Of a stretch of 64,000 nucleotides of DNA, positions 52,940-61,617 are shown piece after piece. The translations under genes were made by a program, and so were the position numbers. The stretch is from Gordius sp. MW1. Its lineage: Eukaryota; Nematomorpha; Gordioida; Gordea; Gordiidae. The DNA lies in contig OZ038528.1 of NCBI GenBank assembly GCA_964036665.1, positions 8,748,501 through 8,812,500 on the forward strand, read 5' to 3'. The notes below the pieces were generated by a model. The model ran no database searches. It was not told the DNA's origin and saw nothing but the letters and a program-made list of their open reading frames with translations. The first letter of the stretch is position 1. The number at the start of each line of letters is the position of its first letter.

Positions 52940-53830
52940 TTACCTCAAAATTTTTCACATATTTTTCTTTCAACCGTATGCATCCGATGAAAGTTGTCGT
53001 TTTCAGACGTGGTTTCTATGATCCCAAGTAAAAATTTATCAGAATCTGAAAACTATTACTTTGAAATCATGATCGCAGAGAGCCATTTTCAAAAATTAAG
53101 CACTTATGTTGCGATACAACAAACTAATCGCAACAATAAAACGTTGTCTTTTGTCAAAATGAATAGTTCTGGCAGCTTAAAACCTCTTTTCGGAAGTAAA
53201 TCGAGGATAATAGGATTCTCAAATTGGCTTACTTATATATATTTTATTTTTTCATGCTCTTTCACATGGAATCGAAAAAAACAAAAAATATTTACATGAA
53301 AATTTTTCACATATTTTTCTTTCAACCGTATGCATCCGATGAAAGTTGTCGTTTTCAGACGTGGTTTCGATGATAAAAAGTAAAAATTTATCAGAATCAG
53401 AAAACTATTACTTTAAAATCATGATCGCATAGTGCATTTTTGAAAAATTAAGCACTCACGTTGCGATACAACAAACTAATCGCAACAATAAAACGTTGTC
53501 TTTTGTCAGTTCTCGCAGCTTAAAACCTCTTTTCGGAAGTCAATCGAGGATAATAGAATTCTCAAATTGGCTTACTTTTATATATTTTTTCATGCTCTTT
53601 CACATAGAATCGAAAAAAATAAAATTTTTTACCTCAAAATTTTTCACATATTTTTCTTTCAACCGTATGCATCCGATGAAAGTTGTCGTTTTAAGACGTG
53701 GTTTCCATGATCCCAAGTAAAGATTTATCAGAATTTGTAAACTATTACTTTGAAATCATGATCGCATAGAGCCATTTTCAAAAATTAAGCATCACGTTGC
53801 GATACAACAAACTAATCGCAACAATAAAAC
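52940..53830 (+). repeat. 11-monomer unit (3,791 bp offset), marker block, copy 1
   Basis: Matches about 56,731-57,621 at 3,791 bp. The best marker is a 10 bp deletion at the start of one monomer, giving TTTTGTCAGTTCTCGCAGC near 53,502, shared with the copy near 57,293. The wide CATGG monomer and GTCGTTTTAAGACG are also shared. A private CACTTATGTTGCG change lies near 53,101. Confidence 0.84.
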
Positions 53831-54174
53831 ATTGTCATTTGTCAAAATGATAGGTCTCGCAACTTAAAACCTCTTTTCGGAAGTCAATCGAGAATAATAA
53901 GATTCTCAAATTGGCTTACTTTTATATATTTTTTTATCCTCTTTCACATAGAATTGAAAAAAATAAATATTTTTACCTCAAAATTTTTCACATATTCTAC
54001 TTTGAACCGTATTCATCCGATGAAAGTTGTGGTTTTAAGACGTGGTTTCTATGATCCCAAGTAAAGATTTATCAGAATTTGTAAACTATTACTTTGAAAT
54101 CATGATCGCATAGAGCCATTTTCAAAAATTAAGCATCACGTTGCGATACAACAAACTAATCGCAACAATAAAAC

Positions 54175-56600
54175 GTTGTCTTTTGTCAAAATGATAGTTC
54201 TCGCAACTTAAAACCTCTTTTCGGAAGTCAATCGAGGATAATAGGATTCTCAAATTGGCTTACTTTTATATGTTTTTTTATCCTCTTTCACATAGAATTG
54301 AAAAAACTAAATATTTTTACCTCAAAATTTTTCACATATTTTACTTTGAACCGTATTCATCCGATGAAAGTTGTGATTTTAAGACGTGTTTTCTATGATC
54401 CCAAGTAAAAATTTATCAGAATTTGTAAACTATTACTTTGAAATCATGATCGCATAGAGCCATTTTCAAAAATTAAGCATCACGCTGCGATACAACAAAC
54501 TAATCGCAACAATAAAACGTTGTCTTTTGTCAAAATGATAGTTCTCGCAGCTTAAAACCTCTTTTCGGAAGTCAATTGAGGATAATAGGATTCTCAAATT
54601 GGCTTACTTTTATATATTTTTTCATGCTCTTTCACATAGAATCGAAAAAAATAAATATTTTTACCTCAAAATTTTTCACATATTTTTCTTTCAACAGTAT
54701 GCATCCGATGAAAGTTGTCGTTTTCAGACGTGGTTTCCATGATAAAAAGTAAAAATTTAATCAGAATCAGAAAAATATTACTTTGAAATCATGATCGCAT
54801 AATGCATTTTTGAAAAATTAAGCACTCACGTTACGATACAACAAACTAATCGCAACAATAAAACGTTGTCTTTTGTCAAAATGATAGTTCTCGCAGCTTA
54901 AAACCTCTTTTCGGAAGTCAATCGAGGATAATAGGATTCTCAAATTGGCTTACTTTTATATATTTTTTCATGCTCTTTCACATAGAATCGAAAAAAATAA
55001 ATATTTTTACCTCAAAATTTTTCACATATTTTTCTTTCAACCGTATGCATCCGATGAAAGTTGTCGTTTTCAGACGTGGTTTCCATGATCCCAAGTAAAA
55101 ATTTATCAGAATCTGAAAACTATTACTTTGAAATCATGATCGCATAGAGCCATTTTCAAAAATTAAGCATCACGTTGCGATACAACCAACTAATCGCAAC
55201 AATAAAACGTTGTCTTTTGTCAAAATGATAGTTCTCGCAGCTTAAAACCTCTTTTCGGAAGTCAATCGAGGATAATAAGATTCTCAAATTGGCTTACTTA
55301 TATATATTTTTTCATGCTCTTTCACATAGAATCGAAAAAAATAAATATTTTTACCTCAAAATTTTTCACATACTTTTCTTTCAACCGTATGCATCCGATG
55401 AAAGTTGTCGTTTTCAGACGTGTTTTCCATGATCCCAAGTAAAAATTTATCAGAATCTGAAAACTATTACTTTGAAATCATGATCGCATAGAGCCATTTT
55501 CAAAAATTAAGCATCACGTTGCGATACAACAAACTAATCGCAACAATAAAACATTGTCATTTGTCAAAATGATAGTTCTCGTAGCTTAAAACCTCTTTTC
55601 GGAGGTCAATCGAGGATAATAGGATTCTCAAATTGGCTTACTTTTATATATTTTTTCATGCTCTTTCACATAGAATCGAAAAAAATAAATATTTTTACCT
55701 CATAATTTTTCACATATTTTTCTTTCAACCGTATGCATCCGATGAAAGTTGTCGTTTTCAGACGTGGTTTCCATGATCCCAAGTAAAAATTTATCAGAAT
55801 CTGAAAACCATTACTTTGAAACCATGATCGCATAGAGCCATTTTCAAAAATTAAGCATCACGTTGCGATACAACAAACTAATCGCAACAATAAAACGTTG
55901 TCTTTTGTCAAAATGATAGTTCTCGCAGCTTAAAACCTCTTTTCGGAAAACAATCGAGGATAATAGGATTCTCAAATTGGCTTACTTTTATATATTTTTT
56001 CATGCTCTTTCACATAGAATCAAAAAAAAAATAAATTTTTTTACCTCAAAATTTTTTACATATTTTTCTTTCAACCGTATGCATCCGATGAAAGTTGTCG
56101 TTTTCAGACGGTGTATCCATGATCCCAAGTAAAAATTTATCAGAATCAGAAAACTATTACTTTAAAATCATGATCGCATAGTGCGTTTTTGAAAAATTAA
56201 GCACTCACGTTGCGATACAACAAACTAATCGCAACAATAAAACGTTGTCTTTTGTCAAAATGATAGTTCTCGCAGCTTAAAACCTCTTTTCGGAAGTCAA
56301 TCGAGGATAATAGGATTCTCAAATTGGCTTACTTTTATATATTTTTTCATGCTCTTTCACATAGAATCGAAAAAAATAAATATTTTTACCTCAAAATTTT
56401 TCACATATTTTTCTTTCAACCGTATGCATCCGATGAAAGTTGTCGTTTTCAGACGTGGTTTCTATGATCCCAAGTAAAAATTTATCAGAACCTGAAAACT
56501 ATTACTTTGAAATCATGATCGCAGAGAGCCATTTTCAAAAATTAAGCACTCACGTTGCGATACAACAAACTAATCGCAACAATAAAACGTTGTCTTTTGT
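54175..56600 (+). repeat. 11-monomer unit, second segment, copy 1
   Basis: Matches about 59,192-61,617, at an offset of 5,017 bp that becomes 3,791 bp once the insertion and its extra target copy (1,226 bp) are subtracted. Markers are TATATGTTTTTTTATCC, AAAAAACTAAAT, GTGATTTTAAGACGTGTT, CACGCTGCG, AAATTTAATCAG, GTTACGATAC, GCATAATGC, CTCGTAGC and GGAGGTCAATC. Confidence 0.86.
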
Positions 56601-56730
56601 CAAAATGATAGTTCTCGCAGCTTAAAACATCTTTTCGGAAGTCAATCGAGGATAATAGGATTCTTAAATTGGCTTACTTTTATATATTTTTTCATGCTCT
56701 TTCACATAGAATCGAAAAAAATAAATAATT

Positions 56731-57621
56731 TTACCTCTAAATTTTTCACATATTTTTCTTTCAACCGTATGCATCCGATGAAAGTTGTCGTTTTCAGACG
56801 TGGTTTCTATGATCCCAAGTAAAAATTTATCAGAATCTGAAAACTATTACTTTGAAATCATGATCGCAGAGAGCCATTTTCAAAAATTAAGCACTCACGT
56901 TGCGATACAACAAACTAATCGCAACAATAAAACGTTGTCTTTTGTCAAAATGAATAGTTCTGGCAGCTTAAAACCTCTTTTCGGAAGTAAATCGAGGATA
57001 ATAGGATTCTCAAATTGGCTTACTTATATATATTTTATTTTTTCATGCTCTTTCACATGGAATCGAAAAAAACAAAAAATATTTACATGAAAATTTTTCA
57101 CATATTTTTCTTTCAACCGTATGCATCCGATGAAAGTTGTCGTTTTCAGACGTGGTTTCGATGATAAAAAGTAAAAATTTATCAGAATCAGAAAACTATT
57201 ACTTTAAAATCATGATCGCATAGTGCATTTTTGAAAAATTAAGCACTCACGTTGCGATACAACAAACTAATCGCAACAATAAAACGTTGTCTTTTGTCAG
57301 TTCTCGCAGCTTAAAACCTCTTTTCGGAAGTCAATCGAGGATAATAGAATTCTCAAATTGGCTTACTTTTATATATTTTTTCATGCTCTTTCACATAGAA
57401 TCGAAATAAATAAAAATTTTTACCTCAAAATTTTTCACATATTTTTCTTTCAACCGTATGCATCCGATGAAAGTTGTCGTTTTAAGACGTGGTTTCCATG
57501 ATCCCAAGTAAAGATTTATCAGAATTTGTAAACTATTACTTTGAAATCATGATCGCATAGAGCCATTTTCAAAAATTAAGCATCACGTTGCGATACAACA
57601 AACTAATCGCAACAATAAAAC
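56731..57621 (+). repeat. 11-monomer unit (3,791 bp offset), marker block, copy 2
   Basis: Partner of about 52,940-53,830, with the same 10 bp deletion near 57,293. It stops matching near 57.62 kb, where the next monomer starts as CGTTGTCTTTTG rather than CATTGTCATTTG. Confidence 0.84.
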
Positions 57622-57957
57622 GTTGTCTTTTGTCAAAATGATAGTTCTCGCAACTTAAAACCTCTTTTCGGAAGTCAATCGAGGATAATAGGATTCTCAA
57701 ATTGGCTTACTTTTATATGTTTTTTTATCCTCTTTCACATAGAATTGAAAAAACTAAATATTTTTACCTCAAAATTTTTCACATATTTTACTTTGAACCG
57801 TATTCATCCGATGAAAGTTGTGGTTTTAAGACGTGGTTTCTATGATCCCAAATAAAGATTTATCAGAATTTGTAAACTATTACTTTGAAATCATGATCGC
57901 ATAGAGCCATTTTCAAAAATTAAGCATCACGTTGCGATACAACAAACTAATCGCAAC
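57616..57957 (+). repeat. Mosaic monomer interrupted by the transposon
   Basis: In the 3,791 bp register this copy should match the monomer at about 53,830-54,174. Its left half instead matches the following monomer (54,175 on): ATGATAGTTCTCGCAAC, TATATGTTTTTTTATCC and AAAAAACTAAAT. Its right half matches the expected one: GTGGTTTTAAGACGTGG, AAAGATTTATC and AATTTGTAAAC. The switch lies between about 57,755 and 57,820. It reads as a conversion or crossover patch. Confidence 0.75.
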
Positions 57958-57965
57958 AATAAAAC
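57958..57965. repeat. Target-site duplication, left copy (AATAAAAC)
   Basis: An 8 bp direct repeat immediately before the element's TAGTG end. It is identical to the right copy. In intact monomers AATAAAAC occurs once at this position, between ATCGCAAC and GTTGTC. Confidence 0.95.
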
Positions 57966-57976
57966 TAGTGATGCGG
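57966..57976 (+). repeat. Left terminal inverted repeat
   Basis: TAGTGATGCGG, against TAGTGTTTCGA from the right end read on the minus strand: the first 5 bases are identical and 8 of 11 match. Short imperfect terminal repeats are usual for hAT elements. Further inward both ends enter TCTCG-rich sequence, so similarity continues loosely through the pentamers. Confidence 0.8.
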
Positions 57977-57997
57977 AAAAACCGAGAAAAATCTCGG

Positions 57998-58043
57998 TCT
58001 CGTCTCGTCTCGTCTCGAAAAACCGAGACGAGACGAGACGAGA
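57998..58043. repeat. Hairpin of TCTCG pentamers (20 bp arms, 6 nt loop)
   Basis: Positions 57,998-58,017 (TCTCG pentamers) are perfectly complementary to 58,024-58,043 (CGAGA pentamers) around the loop AAAAAC. All 20 pairs were checked base by base. The arms could form a stable cruciform or RNA hairpin. Confidence 0.92.
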
Positions 58044-58057
58044 ATTCGGAAAATGGA

Positions 58058-58135
58058 GTCGAGATCGAGACGAGAATTTTGATGTCGAGATCGAGACGAG
58101 AATTTTGATGTCGAGATCGAGACGAGAATTTCGAT
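58058..58135 (+). repeat. 26 bp tandem repeat, three copies
   Basis: Copies are at 58,058-58,083, 58,084-58,109 and 58,110-58,135. The first two are identical and the third has one difference (TTTCGAT for TTTTGAT). Each begins GTCGAGATCGAGACGAGAAT. A degenerate continuation GTCGAGACGAGAC follows at 58,136. This is a minisatellite nested within the element's left end. Confidence 0.93.
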
Positions 58136-58174
58136 GTCGAGACGAGACGAGACGAGATTTTTTCGACGAGATCT

Positions 58175-59035
58175 CAACTTTTTATTGATCGTAAATTTTA
58201 GTAAATTATTGATTATTTTAATTTTCATGATTTATATTTAAGGTAATAAGTGTAAATCAATATTTATGAAATATATTTGATATCCAAAAAAATTTTAAGT
58301 GTAGTAAATTTTATACATCTTTGCAAAAATTAAAATTTGGCAATCGTTTAGATTTACCTAAGTATGGTTGACCCTTAGGGTATGTGAATAATTTTATAAT
58401 AAAAATGTTAGGCTTAGCATAAATTCTGGTGGAATAGTAAATATTACTAAAGCATATTTGAATTTCGCAGTTCTCATCCTGCATAATGCGTTAATTATAA
58501 ATTGGTGTTCAATCTTTGAACAATTATACAACTTGAACTAAGGTGGCTCGAGGTTTTTGAGCACCCGCCTAACGATTTCAAAAGTTAAAATATTAAATAC
58601 ACAGTAATAGATTAAATCTTGAGTCATAAGTTTTTTTAACTGTTTTTATGTTTCAACTAATAGTATACCTCCCAAATTTTTAAACCTTGAAAAGACATTA
58701 TGTGAATACATAGTTATAGTTTTGACATATGCATTACTGTTCATATTATAAACAGGGTTGGCAGGTGCATTCAAATTTACTATAATTTCTATAATTATGC
58801 AATATAAAATAAATACACGAACCTGTACTTTCCATAGAAAATGTTATCTTTATGAATTAATTCATATTTTTATATTGTCAATGAGAGTCGTGTCCCGCTA
58901 AATCTTTAAAAAGTTTGTGTATTAAAGTTTTTCGAAAAATATTAAAGTTTACCATTTGGATTTTTTAACACTGATTTAATATTTTTAATAAAACTCGAAA
59001 AATTTTTATTCCGTATATATATTTTTTTAAAAAGT
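58175..59035. mobile_element. AT-rich core of the element, no gene seen
   Basis: About 860 bp unlike the satellite and unlike the flanking pentamer arrays. It is very AT-rich with stops in every frame, and I see no hAT transposase motif, zinc-finger remnant or other coding signal. One small GC-richer patch with an imperfect inverted repeat lies at 58,543-58,569, and a short palindrome, ACCCTTAGGGT, at 58,371-58,381. The origin of this filler is unknown. Confidence 0.75.
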
Positions 59036-59175
59036 CGAGACGAGACGAGAATTCTCGTCGAGACGAGACGAGACCGAGATTTTTCTAGACCGAGACGAGA
59101 CGAGATCGAGATTTTCATAATCGCTCCCGAGACGAGACGAGATTTTGTTTTCGAGACCGAGACGAGACGAGATCG
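59036..59175. repeat. Right subterminal CGAGA pentamer array
   Basis: CGAGA runs interrupted by short spacers (TTTTCTAGA, TTTTCATAATCGCTCC, TTTTGTTTT), all mainly in plus-strand CGAGA orientation. Read inward from the right end they are TCTCG, which mirrors the outermost left TCTCG stretch. A minus-strand frame of 79 codons across it is a low-complexity Ser/Arg translation and not a gene. Confidence 0.85.
59044..59059. repeat. 16 bp perfect palindrome (GACGAGAATTCTCGTC)
   Basis: The 16 bases read the same on both strands, centred on GAATTC. It marks a change of pentamer orientation within the right array and could be the remnant of an inversion or a symmetrical protein-binding site. Confidence 0.9.
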
Positions 59176-59183
59176 AAACACTA
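59173..59183 (-). repeat. Right terminal inverted repeat
   Basis: TCGAAACACTA on the plus strand, i.e. TAGTGTTTCGA read inward on the minus strand. It pairs with the left end over the terminal TAGTG and partly beyond. Confidence 0.8.
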
Positions 59184-59191
59184 AATAAAAC
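59184..59191. repeat. Target-site duplication, right copy (AATAAAAC)
   Basis: An 8 bp direct repeat immediately after the element's CACTA end, followed by GTTGTCTTTTG of the satellite. The exact match shows the insertion is young enough for neither copy to have mutated, or that it was preserved by chance. Confidence 0.95.
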
Positions 59192-61617
59192 GTTGTCTTT
59201 TGTCAAAATGATAGTTCTCGCAACTTAAAACCTCTTTTCGGAAGTCAATCGAGGATAATAGGATTCTCAAATTGGCTTACTTTTATATGTTTTTTTATCC
59301 TCTTTCACATAGAATTGAAAAAACTAAATATTTTTACCTCAAAATTTTTCACATATTTTACTTTGAACCGTTTTTATCCGATGAAAGTTGTGATTTTAAG
59401 ACGTGTTTTCTATGATCCCAAGTAAAAATTTATCAGAATTTGTAAACTATTACTTTGAAATCATGATCGCATAGAGCCATTTTAAAATTAAGCATCACGC
59501 TGCGATACAACAAACTAATCGCAACAATAAAACGTTGTCTTTTGTCAAAATGATAGTTCTCGCAGCTTAAAACCGCTTTTCGGAAGTCAATTGAGGATAA
59601 TAGGATTCTCAAATTGGCTTACTTTTATATATTTTTTCATGCTCTTTCACATAGAATCGAAAAAAATAAATATTTTTACCTCAAAATTTTTCACATATTT
59701 TTCTTTCAACCGTATGCATCCGATGAAAGTTGTCGTTTTCAGACGTGGTTTCCATGATAAAAAATTAAATTTAATCAGAATCAGAAAAATATTACTTTGA
59801 AATCATGATCGCATAATGCATTTTTGAAAAATTAAGCACTCACGTTACGATACAACAAACTAATCGCAACAATAAAACGTTGTCTTTTGTCAAAATGATA
59901 GTTCTCGCAGCTTAAAACCTCTTTTCGGAAGTCAATCGAGGATAATAGGATTCTCAAATTGGCTTACTTTTATATATTTTTTCATGCTCTTTCACATAGA
60001 ATCGAAAAAAATAAATATTTTTACCTCAAAATTTTTCACATATTTTTCTTTCAACCGTATGCATCCGATGAAAGTTGTCGTTTTCAGACGTGGTTTCCAT
60101 GATCCCAAGTAAAAATTTATCAGAATCTGAAAACTATTACTTTGAAATCATGATCGCAGAGAGCCATTTTCAAAAATTAAGCATCACGTTGCGATACAAC
60201 AAACTAATCGCAACAATAAAACGTTGTCTTTTGTCAAAATGATAGTTCTCGCAGCTTAAAACCTCTTTTCGGAAGTCAATCGAGGATAATAAGATTCTCA
60301 AATTGGCTTACTTATATATATTTTTTCATGCTCTTTCACATAGAATCGAAAAAAATAAATATTTTTACCTCAAAATTTTTCACATACTTTTCTTTCAACC
60401 GTATGCATCCGATGAAAGTTGTCGTTTTCAGACGTGGTTTCCATGATCCCAAGTAAAAATTTATCAGAATCTGAAAACTATTACTTTGAAATCATGATCG
60501 CATAGAGCCATTTTCAAAAATTAAGCATCACGTTGCGATACAACAAACTAATCGCAACAATAAAACATTGTCATTTGTCAAAATGATAGTTCTCGTAGCT
60601 TAAAACCTCTTTTCGGAGGTCAATCGAGGATAATAGGATTCTCAAATTGGCTTACTTTTATATATTTTTTCATGCTCTTTCACATAGAATCGAAAAAAAT
60701 AAATATTTTTACCTCAAAATTTTTCACATATTTTTCTTTCAACCGTATGCATCCGATGAAAGTTGTCGTTTTCAGACGTGGTTTCCATGATCCCAAGTAA
60801 AAATTTATCAGAATCTGAAAACCATTACTTTGAAACCATGATCGCATAGAGCCATTTTCAAAAATTAAGCATCACGTTGCGATACAACAAACTAATCGCA
60901 ACAATAAAACGTTGTCTTTTGTCAAAATGATAGTTCTCGCAGCTTAAAACCTCTTTTCGGAAGTCAATCGAGGATAATAGGATTCTCAAATTGGCTTACT
61001 TTTATATATTTTTTCATGCTCTTTCACATAGAATCAAAAAAAAAATAAATTTTTTTACCTCAAAATTTTTTACATATTTTTCTTTCAACCGTATGCATCC
61101 GATGAAAGTTGTCGTTTTCAGACGTGGTATCCATGATCCCAAGTAAAAATTTATCAGAATCAGAAAACTATTACTTTAAAATCATGATCGCATAGTGCGT
61201 TTTTGAAAAATTAAGCACTCACGTTGCGATACAACAAACTAATCGCAACAATAAAACGTTGTCTTTTGTCAAAATGATAGTTCTCGCAGCTTAAAACCTC
61301 TTTTCGGAAGTCAATCGAGGATAATAGGATTCTCAAATTGGCTTACTTTTATATATTTTTTCATGCTCTTTCACATAGAATCGAAAAAAATAAATATTTT
61401 TACCTCAAAATTTTTCACATATTTTTCTTTCAACCGTATGCATCCGATGAAAGTTGTCGTTTTCAGACGTGGTTTCTATGATCCCAAGTAAAAATTTATC
61501 AGAACCTGAAAACTATTACTTTGAAATCATGATCGCAGAGAGCCATTTTCAAAAATTAAGCACTCACGTTGCGATACAACAAACTAATCGCAACAATAAA
61601 ACGTTGTCTTTTGTCAA
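59192..61617 (+). repeat. 11-monomer unit, second segment, copy 2
   Basis: Partner of about 54,175-56,600. It starts immediately after the transposon's right target-site copy, and the same rare markers follow in order. Private changes are GTTTTTATCCG near 59,370, a shortened CATTTTAAAATTAAGC near 59,480, AAAACCGC near 59,573, and AAAAATTAAATTTAATC near 59,760. The match ends near 61.62 kb, where this copy switches to ATGAATAGTTCTGG. Confidence 0.86.

Larger units (their letters stand above)
1..57957 (+). repeat. Satellite array, left block (about 168 tandem monomers)
   Basis: A continuous head-to-tail array. Anchoring on the recurring GTTGTC just after the ATCGCAAC box gives starts at 261, 606, 957, 1302, 1653, 1998, 2342, 2687, 3033, 3378 and 3721, so spacing is 343-351 bp. 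No monomer is inverted: the box GTTGCGATACAAC is always read on the plus strand. Each monomer carries, in order: a GTTGTC-TTTTGTC start; a TTTTCGGAAGT segment; a TA-rich stretch of variable length; CATGCTCTTTCACAT; an A-run and T-run block; CATCCGATGAAAGTTG; a TTTCAGACGTGG segment; ATCATGATCGCA; and the GTTGCGAT/ATCGCAAC dyad. No gene lies in this block. The family name and host are unknown to me. Confidence 0.98.
57982..58174. repeat. Left subterminal CGAGA/TCTCG pentamer array
   Basis: A GC-richer, low-complexity region built almost wholly of CGAGA on the plus strand, with an initial TCTCG stretch in the opposite orientation. It holds a long hairpin and a 26 bp triplicate, listed separately. 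Subterminal repeats act as transposase-binding sites in some hAT elements (Ac/Ds is the known case); that role here is inference. A minus-strand frame of 87 codons through it is Ser/Arg-rich low complexity and is not a gene. Confidence 0.85.
57966..59183. mobile_element. Non-autonomous hAT-type DNA transposon (1,218 bp)
   Basis: A single block of non-satellite DNA splits a satellite monomer. Seen directly: the 8 bp AATAAAAC flanks both sides, the ends are TAGTG at left and CACTA at right, and deleting the element plus one AATAAAAC restores the usual monomer. Eight-base target duplications and ends fitting YARNG are the known signature of the hAT superfamily. Both ends carry dense CGAGA/TCTCG pentamer arrays, and the core is AT-rich. 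No open frame longer than about 90 codons exists, and those are low-complexity translations of the pentamer arrays, so there is no transposase here. P and Merlin elements also make 8-9 bp duplications, but the end sequence favours hAT. Mobilisation would need a transposase from elsewhere. Confidence 0.88.

Noticed and set aside
57965..58228. Ser/Arg-rich minus-strand frames at 57,965-58,228 and 58,942-59,181, possible RS-domain protein
   Set aside because: They are translations of the CGAGA pentamer arrays. Low complexity alone explains both the open frame and the composition. No start context or domain is visible.
57966..59183. Insertion as a P or Merlin element, SINE or retrogene
   Set aside because: The 8 bp duplication and TAGTG ends fit hAT better. 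There is no poly(A) tail, no pol III box pair I can defend and no coding sequence.
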